From Halovenus amylolytica (GTDB lineage: Archaea > Halobacteriota > Halobacteria > Halobacteriales > Haloarculaceae): DNA of 64,000 nt. The stretch's first letter is position 1; each line of letters opens with the position of its first letter. Of the stretch, positions 33,840-43,358 are shown in pieces. The notes under the pieces are model-generated. The model was not told the origin of the DNA. It made no database searches and worked only from the letters and a program-made list of their open reading frames with translations. The position numbers and the translations under genes were made by a program. The DNA lies in assembly GCA_004015825.1 (NCBI GenBank), contig SAYS01000010.1, forward strand, positions 62,001-126,000, read 5' to 3'.

Positions 33840-34706
33840 ATGGTCGGACACAACGGACTGAAACTCCGGATGATGGTCGCTGGAAGCATACTGTTCGGCT
33901 TCTACGCGGCTATCGCTGGATTGGTACTGTATATGTTTGGAACGGGCACGTCCGTTCTCGCCGTGCTGTTGCTCGGCAGCGTCGGCTTTGTCGGCTTCCA
34001 GTACAAGTTTGGCAAGTGGATGGCGCTGCGCAGTGTCGGAGCCGAAGATATGCCCGAACACGCCGAGGGGCGGTACAACTACGGGGAGATCCATCGCTCG
34101 ACCGAGAAACTCTGTCAGGAGATGGATCTCGACAAACCGCGCCTGATGGTCGCCGACATGGGTGTCCCGAACGCCTTCGCTGTCGGTCGAAAAGGAGCCG
34201 GTGTCGTGGTCGTCTCGCGCGAGATCATCGATCTGCTCGACCACGACGAACTCGAAGGTGTGATCGCTCACGAACTCTCCCACATCAACAACCGCGACGT
34301 GGTCATCATGGTGCTCGGCCAGTCGATCGCGTCGATGGTCGGGATCATCGTCCAGTGGGGCTACATCCTCGGCGGCGAGCGCAACATCGGCTCGTACATC
34401 GTCGGGATGATCCTCGGGACGGTCGCACAGATGGTCGTCATGATCTTCGTGATGGCAATCTCGCGGTACCGGGAGTACGTTGCCGACGAAGATGCTGCCA
34501 CCTACACCCGCAATCCCGACGCGATGGCTCGCGCACTGGAGAAAATTAGCTCCGGTGCGCAGGGCAAAGAGATGCGTGGTGAGGACACGGTCAACGCTCT
34601 CTGTATCTTCGGCACCAGTGGCTCCCTGCTCCAGAAGATCTTCTCGACGCACCCGCCGACCGAGAAACGCATCGAACGACTCCGTTCGCAGTCTGTTGGC
34701 TACTGA
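33840..34706 (+). CDS. htpX: HtpX-like membrane zinc metalloprotease
   Basis: A 288-residue M48 protease. The zinc site is HELSHINNRD (HExxH, about residue 142), with the third ligand Glu in SRYREYVADEDAA. Four hydrophobic segments: two at the N-terminus (ILFGFYAAIAGLVLYMFG and VLAVLLLGSVGFVG) and two after the HExxH. The end THPPTEKRIERL is the normal HtpX tail. It degrades misfolded membrane proteins. The start is ATG 33840; the preceding TTG is not needed. The repeat element copy A lies just upstream. Confidence 0.93.
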   Translation: MVGHNGLKLRMMVAGSILFGFYAAIAGLVLYMFGTGTSVLAVLLLGSVGFVGFQYKFGKWMALRSVGAEDMPEHAEGRYNYGEIHRSTEKLCQEMDLDKPRLMVADMGVPNAFAVGRKGAGVVVVSREIIDLLDHDELEGVIAHELSHINNRDVVIMVLGQSIASMVGIIVQWGYILGGERNIGSYIVGMILGTVAQMVVMIFVMAISRYREYVADEDAATYTRNPDAMARALEKISSGAQGKEMRGEDTVNALCIFGTSGSLLQKIFSTHPPTEKRIERLRSQSVGY

Positions 34707-34794
34707 CCGCCAGTAGCTCTCCTCGTTCTTTTTGGCGTCGCTCTGTCGCACCGAGGGTGACAACGCATATCCGGCTGGCTCGCAGAATTTCTGT

Positions 34795-35292
34795 ATGAGC
34801 GAAATTCATCCGTCTCAGCGTGTCGCCGTCCTCGCGGATTCACAGAACCTGTATCACACTGCACAGAGTATGTACTCACGGAATATCGACTACTCTGCAC
34901 TGCTGGAGGAGGCTGTCTCCGACCGCGGGCTTACCCGGGCTATCGCCTACGTCATCAGAGCCGACGCACCGGAAGAGGAATCCTTCTTCGAGGCGCTGGT
35001 CGACATCGGCTTCGAGACACAGATCAAGGATATCAAAACGTTCGCCGACGGGAGCAAGAAAGCAGACTGGGACGTCGGGATGGTTCTCGACGCTGTCACA
35101 CTCGCCAACCACGTGGATACGGTCGTCCTCTGTACCGGTGACGGCGATTTCACCCGCCTCTGTCACCACCTGAAACACGAAGGCGTGCGCGTGGAGGCGT
35201 ACTGTTTCGAGGAGTCAACTGCGGAAGAACTCATCGAGGCGGTCGACGATTTCAACGATATGAGCAGCGATACGGATCGATTTCTGCTGTAG
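34795..35292 (+). CDS. NYN-domain (LabA/DUF88) putative ribonuclease
   Basis: A 165-residue PIN-like nuclease. Acidic active-site residues are in VAVLADSQNLYH (Asp, Asn), KKADWDVGMVLDAV (Asp) and VVLCTGDGDFTRLCHHLKHE (GDGDF, the NYN hallmark). A C-terminal helix with FEESTAEELIEAVDDF follows. Members of LabA/DUF88 are suspected RNA-processing nucleases. The start 34795 (MSEIHPSQRVAVLAD) is the family N-terminus. Confidence 0.88.
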   Translation: MSEIHPSQRVAVLADSQNLYHTAQSMYSRNIDYSALLEEAVSDRGLTRAIAYVIRADAPEEESFFEALVDIGFETQIKDIKTFADGSKKADWDVGMVLDAVTLANHVDTVVLCTGDGDFTRLCHHLKHEGVRVEAYCFEESTAEELIEAVDDFNDMSSDTDRFLL

Positions 35293-35351
35293 ACTCCGAT
35301 CGCTCGTTTTCTAATCGGCAGTAGTAAAACCGCGTGGTACCTGGCTGGCGT

Positions 35352-36020
35352 ATGGACCGCGAGTTCGAGACTTACCTCGTAACACAGGAGAATCTCTCGG
35401 CGGGACGCAGTACAGAATCGATCGTGACCGACGCACTGGCCGGCGGTGTCGACGCCGTCCAGGTGCGCGAGAAAGACAGGAGTGCAGCGGATCAGCTACG
35501 GGTCGCACGCGCGCTCCGTGAGCCGACCGCGGAGGCTGGCGTTGCACTCGTCGTCAACGACCGGGTCGATGTCGCTGTGGCGGCAGCGGCAGACGGCGTG
35601 CATCTGGGCCAGGACGACCTCCCGGTCGAGACGGCCCGGCAACAACTCGGCGAGGACGCCATCATCGGACAATCCGTCTCGACAGTCGAGGAGGCGACGG
35701 TAGCCGAAGCCGCTGGTGCAGATTATCTCGGTGTTGGCACTATCTACAACACTGACTCCAAAGACGACGCCGGCGCGGCGATCGGTCTCGATGCGGTCGA
35801 GGCGATCGCCGACGCTGTCGAGATTCCGCTCGTCGGTATCGGCGGCGTGACACCGGAGCGCGCGCCCGATGTCGCTGCGGCGGGTGCCGACGGTGCAGCC
35901 GTCATCACGGCGATCACCCAGGCTGACGATCCGGCGGCAGCGACCCGGGAACTCGCCAGTGCCATCGCTGACGGGAAGCGCCGTCGTGAGGGGGCCGCCG
36001 AGATGGAGGGGCAGGCATGA
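35352..36020 (+). CDS. thiE: Thiamine-phosphate synthase
   Basis: A 222-residue TIM-barrel enzyme joining HMP-PP and thiazole phosphate. Motifs: LVTQENLSAGRS (start), VDAVQVREKD, VVNDRVDVAVAAAADGVHLG followed by QDDLP, DYLGVGTIYNTDSKDDAG and LVGIGGVTPERAPDVAAAGA. It overlaps thiM by 4 bp (ATGA) and forms one unit with it. No thiamine riboswitch (THI-box) is apparent in the 60 bp upstream. The start at 35352 is preferred over 35334. Confidence 0.95.
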   Translation: MDREFETYLVTQENLSAGRSTESIVTDALAGGVDAVQVREKDRSAADQLRVARALREPTAEAGVALVVNDRVDVAVAAAADGVHLGQDDLPVETARQQLGEDAIIGQSVSTVEEATVAEAAGADYLGVGTIYNTDSKDDAGAAIGLDAVEAIADAVEIPLVGIGGVTPERAPDVAAAGADGAAVITAITQADDPAAATRELASAIADGKRRREGAAEMEGQA

Positions 36021-36838
36021 CTGTCGACCTCGCAGAGAGCCTCGATGCAGTCGCCGACGGATCGCCACTGGTCAACGCTTTCACGAACTCCGTCACGGTC
36101 AACGACGTCGCCCAGGTCATCCTCCACTGGGGCGGACTGCCGGTGATGTCCGAGGACGAACGCGAAGTCGCCGACATGATCGCCGCCGCACAGGCCTGCC
36201 TGCTCAACATGGGGACGATCAGCGAGAGCGACGAGGCGACGATGATCGCAGCGGGGGAGGCTGCGAACGAGCAGGGTGTCCCCGTCGTACTCGATCCGGT
36301 CGGCGTCGGTGCAACGCCGACCCGGAATCGCGTCGCAGAACGGTTCGCATCGGAGCTGGACGTCGCTGCGATCAAGGGGAACTACGGAGAAGTGACCGCG
36401 CTTGCGGGTGAGGATGCCGAGATCCGCGGTGTCGAATCTGTCGGCGAGTACAGCGATATCGCGACGACAGCCGTCGCCTGTGCACAGAAATACGACACCG
36501 TCGTCGTCGCCTCTGGCGAGACAGACGTTGTCGCGACTGAAGAGGCCGCCTACGAGATTACGGCCGGCGATCCACAGATGGGGACCGTCGTCGGGACGGG
36601 CTGTATGCTCGGTGCCTCCGTCGCTACTTTCGCCGGCGCCATCGAGGATATTGAACAGGCTGCACTCGCGGGAACTGTCGCTTTCGGGCTCGCTGGCGAG
36701 GCGGCAGCAGACGGTGCGTTCGGCGACGTTCACGGGCCGGCCAGTTTCAACGTCGCGTTCAAAGACGCAGTTGCGGGCCTTCGGGAGGCCGGGACCGACA
36801 GCGCCGACGCTCGGATCGAGCAACTGCTGACGATCTAA
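36017..36838 (+). CDS. thiM: Hydroxyethylthiazole kinase
   Basis: A 273-residue kinase salvaging thiazole for thiamine synthesis. Motifs: PLVNAFTNSVTVNDVAQVIL, the substrate loop GGLPVMSEDEREVADMI, VVLDPVGVGATPTRN, IKGNYGEVTALAG and the ATP/anion hole VVGTGCMLGASVATF. The catalytic Cys in GTGCM is present. It is translationally coupled to thiE by the ATGA overlap. The pair gives a salvage route for thiamine phosphate. Confidence 0.95.
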   Translation: MTVDLAESLDAVADGSPLVNAFTNSVTVNDVAQVILHWGGLPVMSEDEREVADMIAAAQACLLNMGTISESDEATMIAAGEAANEQGVPVVLDPVGVGATPTRNRVAERFASELDVAAIKGNYGEVTALAGEDAEIRGVESVGEYSDIATTAVACAQKYDTVVVASGETDVVATEEAAYEITAGDPQMGTVVGTGCMLGASVATFAGAIEDIEQAALAGTVAFGLAGEAAADGAFGDVHGPASFNVAFKDAVAGLREAGTDSADARIEQLLTI

Positions 36839-36924
36839 CTACACACCAACTGGTAGAGACTCTCGGCTGTCCGTTCCGTCTCTGGTACCCCAAGCATCAT
36901 GTACATCGTATTGCAACGTCCGAT

Positions 36925-37104
36925 ATGGTCTCTCGCAAAAACGAGGTCGTCCTCGTCTGTGCGATGATCGGGACAGTACTCGCGTTCCTGGCCGCCGACG
37001 GGTTAGACGCACCGCCGGGGATTGCCTCCAGTGTACTGGTTTTCGTCGGAGCGATTCTTCCGATGGTCATCAACAACTATCTCGATGCGAGTTCGGATAG
37101 CTGA
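36925..37104 (+). CDS. Small membrane protein, 59 residues
   Basis: The frame reads MVSRKNEVVLVCAMIGTVLA, then FLAADGLDAPPG and a second hydrophobic stretch SSVLVFVGAILPMVI, ending NNYLDASSDS and TGA. Two transmembrane helices with positive-inside residues at the N-terminus make a credible small membrane protein. It follows thiM by 86 bp, with CGATATGG around the start but no strong ribosome site. The family is unknown. Confidence 0.65.
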   Translation: MVSRKNEVVLVCAMIGTVLAFLAADGLDAPPGIASSVLVFVGAILPMVINNYLDASSDS

Positions 37105-37206
37105 GATCTCGACAGGACAGCTTCATCGCTATCGAAGATCGGTCGTTTCCGGTTCGAAAAAAATCGGTGTTGTACGCCCTCGGTGCGACGTAACTCTACA
37201 GTCCGA

Positions 37207-37818
37207 CTACTCGAAGTGGTCGAGGCACGTCTCGTACTCTTCTGCGGCCTTGTCCCAGTCGACGACCTCGAAGAAGGCGTCGATGAAGGAGCCGCGGTCC
37301 GGGCCGTAGTCGTAGTAGTAGGAGTGCTCCCAGACGTCGAGTGCGAGAACCGGGTGTGAGCCCCAGAGTGCGCCCTGGTCGTGTTTGTCGACCGGGACGT
37401 TACGGAGCTGTTTGGCGACCGGGTCGTAGACGAGCAGCGCCCAGCCACCGGCGGCTGATGCGGCGGCTTCGAACTCGCCTTTCCAGCCTTCGTAGGAGCC
37501 GAAGTCCTCTTCGATGCGGTCGGCCAGCGCGCCCTCCGGTTCGCCGCCGCCGTCGGGATGCATGTTCTCCCAGAACAGCGTGTGGAGATAGTGTCCACAG
37601 CCGTTGTGGGTGACGTTGCCCATCGCGCCGGCACTCCCGCCGAACTCACCGCTCTCGCGGTTCTCGGCGAGTGTCTCCTCGGCCGATTCGAGGCCGTTTA
37701 CGTACCCCTGATGGTGGGTGTCGTGGTGCCACGTAACCACCTGCTCGGAGATATGTGGTTCGAGAGCGTCGTATTCATATGGAAGTTCCGGAAGTTCTGG
37801 GTTCGAATGTTCTGGCAT
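37207..37818 (-). CDS. sod: Fe/Mn superoxide dismutase
   Basis: A 203-residue SodA/SodB-type enzyme. Metal ligands: His in WHHDTHHQGYVNGL (first region), His in GNVTHNGCGHYLHTLFW, Asp and His in LALDVWEHSYYYDYGP. The tail VVDWDKAAEEYETCLDHFE is typical. It converts superoxide to oxygen and peroxide; haloarchaea usually use manganese. The nearby photolyase on the same strand fits the light/oxidation theme but is a separate unit (160 bp between). Confidence 0.95.
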   Translation of the reverse strand: MPEHSNPELPELPYEYDALEPHISEQVVTWHHDTHHQGYVNGLESAEETLAENRESGEFGGSAGAMGNVTHNGCGHYLHTLFWENMHPDGGGEPEGALADRIEEDFGSYEGWKGEFEAAASAAGGWALLVYDPVAKQLRNVPVDKHDQGALWGSHPVLALDVWEHSYYYDYGPDRGSFIDAFFEVVDWDKAAEEYETCLDHFE

Positions 37819-37977
37819 TGTATATCCCTCCAGTTCGATATGTCGGCTGGCAACATCAAAAAGGTTCCCGCACCGGTAATCTCTGTTTTCGAGAGCGGAC
37901 TCATTTTTCGAGTTACGACAACGAGTCTTGGTACTGGTCGTACCACGACTCTCGAGACGTTCTGGTGCAGTTACACG

Positions 37978-39396
37978 TCATCCGTCGCCGCGTGCTCGTT
38001 CGAACATCTCGATTGCTGCCTCCCGGCGCTCGCTGTGATCGACGATCGGTGCAGGGTACTCCGGGGCGTGCATCTGTCGGGCGCCCTCGTCGAGTTCGTG
38101 CCAGGAGTGGATCGTCTCCGCTGGCACGCTCTCCAGTTCGGGGACGTACCGTTTGATGTACTCGGCGTCGGGGTCGTACCGCTCGCCCTGGGTCATGGGG
38201 TTGAACACCCGGAAGTACGGCTGTGCGTCGGTGCCCGTCGAGGCGGCCCACTGCCAGCCACCGTTGTCGTTGGCGGTGTCGTGATCGACCAGCAGCTCGC
38301 GGAACCAGTCGTACCCCTCCCGCCAGTCGATCAGGAGATCTTTCGTCAGGAAGGAGGCGACGATCATCCGGACGCGGTTGTGCATAAACGCCTCGTCACG
38401 AAGCTGTCGCATCCCCGCATCGACGATCGGATACCCCGTCTCGCCGTCTTTCCAGGCCTGCAATCCCTCGGGGTCGTCGTTCCACTCGATGGGGCGTTCG
38501 TAGGATTTGTAGTTCTCCGTCACGGCATCCGGCCGATCCCAGAGCACCTGCGTGTAGAACTCCCGCCAGGCGAGCTGGTCCTGGAACTCGAAGACTGACT
38601 CCCGTTCGCTCTCCGAGTCGGCGTCGGCGTGCGCCCGATCAGTCGCCTGGTAGACCTCCCGGATGCCGATCGTCCCGTATTTGAGATCGGCCGACAGCCG
38701 GGAGGTACTCCGATCTGCCGGGTAATCCCTGCGCTCGTCGTAGCTGTAGATATCGCCGGCACAGAACGATTCCAGGCGTTCTCTGGCGTGGTCTGTGCCT
38801 GCAGGCGGAATATCTGCGTCGGGCTCGTCGAACCCGAGATCTGACAGCGTCGGCAGTTCGTCGAGGGTGTGCTCGCTCGCGCCGGATTCGACGGCTGCGA
38901 GATCGTCGGCGGCTGGCGGGTCGAGTGGCTCCTTCTTTTCGCGGTCGTGCCACTTCTTCGAGAAGTAGGTAAACACCTTGTAGGGGTCGCCGCTGTTCGT
39001 CGTGATCGAGCCGGGTTTCTGGTGGACCGCATCGTGGACAGCCCGGCGTTCGATCCCCTCGTCGTCGAGTGCCCGCCTGACGGCAGCGTCGCGTTCTCTG
39101 GCCAGTCCGGAGTAATCTGCACACCACGTCACGGTCGAGACGTCGGACTCGTCTGCAATCGCTGGGACCAGCTCGACCGGATTCCCGTGGGCGACCAGCA
39201 GGTCCGTTCCCCGGTCTTCGTACTCGGCTTGCAGCGAGTCGAGCGCATCGAGCATGAACGACAGCCGCGGCGGTGCTGCGTGGTCGAGAACCGTCGGATC
39301 GAAGACGAACAGCCCGATCGCTTCCCCCTCGGCTGCGGCCGCGAGCCCCCGGTTGTCATCGAGCCGGAGATCACGCCGATGCCAGTGTAGATTCAT
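37978..39396 (-). CDS. phr: Deoxyribodipyrimidine (CPD) photolyase
   Basis: A 472-residue class I photolyase/cryptochrome family protein. N-terminal antenna domain begins MNLHWHRRDLRLDDNRGLAA; FAD-binding and DNA-binding motifs include GTIGIREVYQA, FQDQLAWREFYTQVLWDRPD, DGETGYPIVDAGMRQL, HNRVRMIVASFLTKDLL and NDNGGWQWAASTGTDAQPYF (the Trp-rich electron path). It repairs UV-induced pyrimidine dimers with light. The start 39396 is fixed by the family N-terminus; the frame runs open to 39714 without homology. It is typical of highly irradiated haloarchaea. Confidence 0.95.
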   Translation of the reverse strand: MNLHWHRRDLRLDDNRGLAAAAEGEAIGLFVFDPTVLDHAAPPRLSFMLDALDSLQAEYEDRGTDLLVAHGNPVELVPAIADESDVSTVTWCADYSGLARERDAAVRRALDDEGIERRAVHDAVHQKPGSITTNSGDPYKVFTYFSKKWHDREKKEPLDPPAADDLAAVESGASEHTLDELPTLSDLGFDEPDADIPPAGTDHARERLESFCAGDIYSYDERRDYPADRSTSRLSADLKYGTIGIREVYQATDRAHADADSESERESVFEFQDQLAWREFYTQVLWDRPDAVTENYKSYERPIEWNDDPEGLQAWKDGETGYPIVDAGMRQLRDEAFMHNRVRMIVASFLTKDLLIDWREGYDWFRELLVDHDTANDNGGWQWAASTGTDAQPYFRVFNPMTQGERYDPDAEYIKRYVPELESVPAETIHSWHELDEGARQMHAPEYPAPIVDHSERREAAIEMFERARGDG

Positions 39397-39512
39397 ACTA
39401 CCGGGTTGGCCCACACGCACTTGAACAGTCGTGTGTCCGGTCGTTTCTCCGGCTTTCTCAGTATTGATAATCCGGGACGAACTGTTTATTAACAGGAAAA
39501 TAAAGAGTGGAT

Positions 39513-40994
39513 ATGGACGAGTCGATTCGTGTCCTCCCGATTCCCACGGCGATCGTCCGGGTCGACCGTTCCGGGGAAATCGCCTTCGCGAACGATCGTG
39601 CCCGGTCGATACTCGGCTTCGACGGCGATGGGCCACTGGAGCGTACGTACGACGATCCGGACTGGGAGAGCAGAGATCTGGATGGGGAGCCGATCCCCGA
39701 CGAGGAGTTACCATTTCGGCGCGTGCTTGCGTCCGGCGAGCCGGTCGACGGCTATCGACACTCGATTCGCTGCGCCGATGGTGTCCGCCGGATCGTCGAG
39801 GTCAGCGGCGCACCACTGTTCGACGGTCAGGGCGACGTCGAGGGCGTCGTCTTTGCCCTTTCGGACGCGACACCACGACGACGGCGAGAGACCGCCTTCG
39901 AGGCGTTGCACGAGATCGCCACGACGATCCAGCGCGAGCAGACCGTCGAGGCGGTCTGTGAACGCACAGTCACGGCCGCGGCCGACATTCTCCAATTCGA
40001 TACCTGTTCGATCGTCATCCGCGAGGGCGAGTGGCTCGTCCCGTATGCAGTCTCAGAGAATACGCCACCCGATGGCGTGCAGCGAATGCGAACCGACGAG
40101 GGGCTCGCCGGCAAGACCTTCCAGAGTGGTGAGTCGGAGATTGTCGAGCGCGTCCCCGACAACGACGACGTGAACCCTGCCAAGGAATCCTACCGCTCGG
40201 GGATCAGCGTTCCAATCGACGAGTACGGGGTCTTCCAGGCGGTGAGCACCACTCCCGAAGCCTTTGCCGACGAAGATATCGAGTTCGCAGAACTCCTCTT
40301 GAGTCACACCGAAAACAAGATCGAACAGCTCGAACGCGAGGCGGAGCTCAGGCGACAGAACGAACGTCTCGACGAGTTCGCAGGGATCGTCAGCCACGAC
40401 CTCTCGAACCCACTGAACGTCGCCCAGCTCCAGCTCGAACTGGTCCGGGAATCTGTCGACGACGAACGCCTCGCTGCGGTTGCGCGAGCACACGACCGCA
40501 TGGAAACACTCATCGACGCTCTGTTGACACTCGCTCGTAGCAGAAACCCCGTTTCGGAGACGGCCCGGGTCGACCTCGCGGCAGTCGCGACGCAGTCACT
40601 GGCAACCCTCGATACTGACTGTGTGGCGCTCTCGACCGAATCAGCTGCGTTCATCGAGGCCGACGAGGATCTGGTCACGATACTGCTCGAAAACTTGCTG
40701 AAAAACAGCGCCGAACACGGCTGCGACGGGGCCGGTCAGGAGGATACCACTGTCACCGTTCGGATCGGACTGCTCGACGATGGTTTCTTTTTCGAAGATG
40801 ACGGGGCCGGTGTTCCAGCAGAGATCCGCGAGGAGATCTTCGATGTGGGCGTTTCGACGGGAGCCGATGGGACGGGAATCGGGCTCAAAATCGTCACGGA
40901 GATCGTCGACGCCCACGGCTGGGCGATCGACGTGACAGAGAGTGAAGACGGCGGCGCACGGTTCGAGATCACCGGGGTCTCGATCGACGGCTGA
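39513..40994 (+). CDS. PAS-GAF sensor histidine kinase
   Basis: A 493-residue soluble kinase. PAS domain (about 1-120) with PTAIVRVDRSGEIAFANDRA; GAF domain (about 130-270) with VCERTVTAAADILQFDTCSI and GLAGKTFQSGESEIVERVPD; then a DHp helix with FAGIVSHDLSNPLNVAQLQL (phospho-acceptor His) and an HATPase with ENLLKNSAEHG, DDGAGVP and GTGIGLKIV. No transmembrane segment, so it senses an internal signal. No response regulator is nearby. The ATG at 39513 is chosen over GTG at 39507. Confidence 0.9.
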   Translation: MDESIRVLPIPTAIVRVDRSGEIAFANDRARSILGFDGDGPLERTYDDPDWESRDLDGEPIPDEELPFRRVLASGEPVDGYRHSIRCADGVRRIVEVSGAPLFDGQGDVEGVVFALSDATPRRRRETAFEALHEIATTIQREQTVEAVCERTVTAAADILQFDTCSIVIREGEWLVPYAVSENTPPDGVQRMRTDEGLAGKTFQSGESEIVERVPDNDDVNPAKESYRSGISVPIDEYGVFQAVSTTPEAFADEDIEFAELLLSHTENKIEQLEREAELRRQNERLDEFAGIVSHDLSNPLNVAQLQLELVRESVDDERLAAVARAHDRMETLIDALLTLARSRNPVSETARVDLAAVATQSLATLDTDCVALSTESAAFIEADEDLVTILLENLLKNSAEHGCDGAGQEDTTVTVRIGLLDDGFFFEDDGAGVPAEIREEIFDVGVSTGADGTGIGLKIVTEIVDAHGWAIDVTESEDGGARFEITGVSIDG

Positions 40995-41060
40995 GCCCGA
41001 TCGCTGGTCGAGGACTGTCAGTCCCGGGGGCCTTTTTACGCTTCACGTCCGATGCACAGT

Positions 41061-41705
41061 ATGGTCGATTTCCAGTCCCGGGACACCACTCGTGGGACCG
41101 AGGCTGCGGAGACAGACGAGGAAGAACCGCCCGACGAACCGGCGTCCGCCGACGAGTCTGCGGACTCCCAGTCCGCCACAGCGGAGACTCCCGAGCAGAT
41201 CGATCTCTCGGAACTCTGCTATGCAATTGTCACTGTCGCCGACGATCGATCGATCGCCGAGGATGCACAGGGTGACGTCGTCCTCGAAGCGATCGAGGAA
41301 GATGACGGGACGGTCACGACCCGAGATCTCATCCAGCCCTCGTACGACAGTGTCCAGAGCACTACGACACGGTTGACCGACCGCGACGACGTCGACGTTG
41401 TCGTCGTGATCGGTGGAACCGGTATCGAGCCCGACGATGTCACAGTCGAGGCTGTCGAACCGCTGTTTAGCAAACAGCTTCCGGGCTTCGGAGAGCTGTT
41501 CAGATTGCTCGCTCACGAGGACAAGGGAACTGCTATCGTCGGCACGCGCACGACTGCTGGCGTCATCGACAACGTCCCGGTCTTTGCCGTTCCCGGCACG
41601 ATCGACGGTGCGCTACTCGCGACTGACGAAATTATTCTCCCCGAGGCTCAGTCGCTCGTCCGGGACGCGAACGGGCTGGACGGGTCTGATCGACCGGACT
41701 GGTGA
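41061..41705 (+). CDS. moaB: Molybdenum cofactor biosynthesis protein MoaB
   Basis: A 214-residue MoaB/MogA-like protein. After an acidic, Pro-rich, unusual extension of about 50 residues (EEEPPDEPASADESADSQSA) the core shows VVVVIGGTGIEPDDVTVEAV, then LPGFGELFRLLAHEDKGTAI and VFAVPGTIDGAL, the molybdopterin-binding GGTG and PG motifs. It adenylylates molybdopterin. The N-terminal extension is longer than in bacteria; similar acidic tails occur in haloarchaea. The start at 41061 is one of two adjacent ATGs (41052 alternative). Confidence 0.9.
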   Translation: MVDFQSRDTTRGTEAAETDEEEPPDEPASADESADSQSATAETPEQIDLSELCYAIVTVADDRSIAEDAQGDVVLEAIEEDDGTVTTRDLIQPSYDSVQSTTTRLTDRDDVDVVVVIGGTGIEPDDVTVEAVEPLFSKQLPGFGELFRLLAHEDKGTAIVGTRTTAGVIDNVPVFAVPGTIDGALLATDEIILPEAQSLVRDANGLDGSDRPDW

Positions 41706-41759
41706 CTACTTGCTTCCCGAGGCGGTTCACTCGGAGCGTTTTCAGTCGTACGTATCGGA

Positions 41760-43283
41760 CTACTTCTCCAGCGCCAGCGAGGCGAGCAACGCTTCGAGTT
41801 GAATCCGCTCGTTCGCCCCCGATGTGATGCGGTAGTCCGCCTCGCCGATCCGGTCGAGTACCCGGACTGCAGCCTGGTCTTCGAGTTCGAACTCCCAGAC
41901 GGAGCGGTGCAACTGATCGATGATATCACCGCCGGCGATCCCCTCGTCGGTCAGCAGGCGGTCGAGCTGTGTGCGCGAGGCAGTAAAGTCCCCGTCGAGT
42001 GCCAGCGTCACCATCTCCTCGATGTCCTCCGGGCGAGCAGTGCTCGTGATCTCGAAGACGCTCTCTTCGTCGACGACTCCGCCCGTGACTGCCGCGGCCT
42101 GGAGGCCGTTGATCGCAGCGCGCATATCGCCGCCGGCGACGTAGATCAGCGCCTCGATCCCGTCGTCAGTAATCTCGATCCCCTCGTTCTCTGCGACCAT
42201 CCTGACCTGCCGTTCGATCGCCTCGTCGGGCAGCGGCGAAAACCGGAAGACCGTACACCGCGACTGGATCGGGTCGATGATCTGTGAGGAGTAGTTACAG
42301 GAGAGAATAAACCGGACGTTGTTCGAGAACTGCTCCATCGTCCGGCGGAGTGCTGACTGTGCGTCGCTGGTATTGTGGGTCAAAATACCGTTAGCGAGCA
42401 TGAAGTTGGGGGTCCCCTCCATGCTGATGTTGTACGCCTTTCCGCGATGGCTGTATTCGATGCTGTTTACTTCTGCGGTCTCAACAGTCTGTAATCCTCC
42501 ATCGGAGACGAGTGCTGGCTCGAATTCCTCCCCTTCGTCTTTGCAGTCCATAGAACAGAACCGACCTGCAGTCCAGGCACCACAGACCTCGCACTGCGAA
42601 ACGCCGATGTCGTCTTTGAAATCAGCTATCTTGTCCCCTGGCGACAGTTCGCGTAATTCCTTTTCTACGAGCGTTCCGTCCTCATCGACCACAAAAAACG
42701 GGTGGCTAAGACTCGCCAGAATTGTCCTCCCGTCCGCTAACTCGACTTCGAAGAAGTCCGCAACGCCCGAATCTACGAGTTTGCCCTTGTCTGATTGTAT
42801 TTCATTTGTCTCAAAATCGACAGATGGAATCGGTTCACCGTCGGTAGCAACTTCTTCTATCGGTTTCACTTCCGGTGACGACGGATACCCAGCAACGACC
42901 TCTGTTCCGGGCGGAACACACAATGCGTCGGCCTCATCGAGGAATATAATCCGGTAGTTCGCGCCGCCGAAGGAGGTGCGTGCGAAACTTTTGATCCGGT
43001 CGCGAACCACGTCGATCCCCCGTTCGTCGGAGGCGTTGAGTTCGAGGAAATGTTCCTCCCAGTCCTCGCCGTAGAGTTCGCGTGCAGCAGCTATCGCCGA
43101 GGTCGTCTTCCCCACGCCGGCCGGCCCTGCGAACAACATGTTCGGAAGGTCGTTCCGGTCGACGTAGCTCCGGAGTCGGTCGACAATCGCATCCTGTCCA
43201 ACGATCTCGTCGAACCGTTGTGGCCGGTACTTTTCGAGCCAGATATCCCCGCGACCGGCCGTCGTCTCGTCCGCTTCGCTCAT
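41760..43283 (-). CDS. rfcS: Replication factor C small subunit with mini-intein
   Basis: A 507-residue precursor; splicing of a 183-residue intein leaves a 324-residue RfcS clamp-loader ATPase. Extein features: the [17 protein letters not shown] start, Walker [17 protein letters not shown], Walker B FLDEADAL interrupted after Leu, then [14 protein letters not shown], the SRC motif in [10 protein letters not shown] and the C-terminal collar domain. The intein is inserted immediately after the DEAD box, so the ATPase cannot work unless spliced. RfcS/RfcL load PCNA onto DNA. The start 43283 ([10 protein letters not shown]) is preferred over 43310; no partner gene is nearby. Confidence 0.95.
   Translation of the reverse strand: MSEADETTAGRGDIWLEKYRPQRFDEIVGQDAIVDRLRSYVDRNDLPNMLFAGPAGVGKTTSAIAAARELYGEDWEEHFLELNASDERGIDVVRDRIKSFARTSFGGANYRIIFLDEADALCVPPGTEVVAGYPSSPEVKPIEEVATDGEPIPSVDFETNEIQSDKGKLVDSGVADFFEVELADGRTILASLSHPFFVVDEDGTLVEKELRELSPGDKIADFKDDIGVSQCEVCGAWTAGRFCSMDCKDEGEEFEPALVSDGGLQTVETAEVNSIEYSHRGKAYNISMEGTPNFMLANGILTHNTSDAQSALRRTMEQFSNNVRFILSCNYSSQIIDPIQSRCTVFRFSPLPDEAIERQVRMVAENEGIEITDDGIEALIYVAGGDMRAAINGLQAAAVTGGVVDEESVFEITSTARPEDIEEMVTLALDGDFTASRTQLDRLLTDEGIAGGDIIDQLHRSVWEFELEDQAAVRVLDRIGEADYRITSGANERIQLEALLASLALEK
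42372..42920 (-). mobile_element. Mini-intein in rfcS (183 residues, no homing endonuclease)
   Basis: It begins at Cys ([14 protein letters not shown]), after DEADAL, and ends with ILTHN before Thr+1 of [10 protein letters not shown]. Splicing blocks: A (CVPPGTEVV), B ([12 protein letters not shown]), F ([17 protein letters not shown]) and G (ILTHN). It is too short for a LAGLIDADG domain. Instead the middle has [17 protein letters not shown] (CxxC-x8-CxxxC), a possible four-Cys zinc knuckle. Base composition is visibly less GC-rich than the extein, consistent with transfer. Confidence 0.93.
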
Positions 43284-43358
43284 GGCATTCGAGAGGGACG
43301 GCCCGCACATAAACTCCCCGAGACCGCTCCGTCACAGCGCAGATCCATCCTTCGATCA

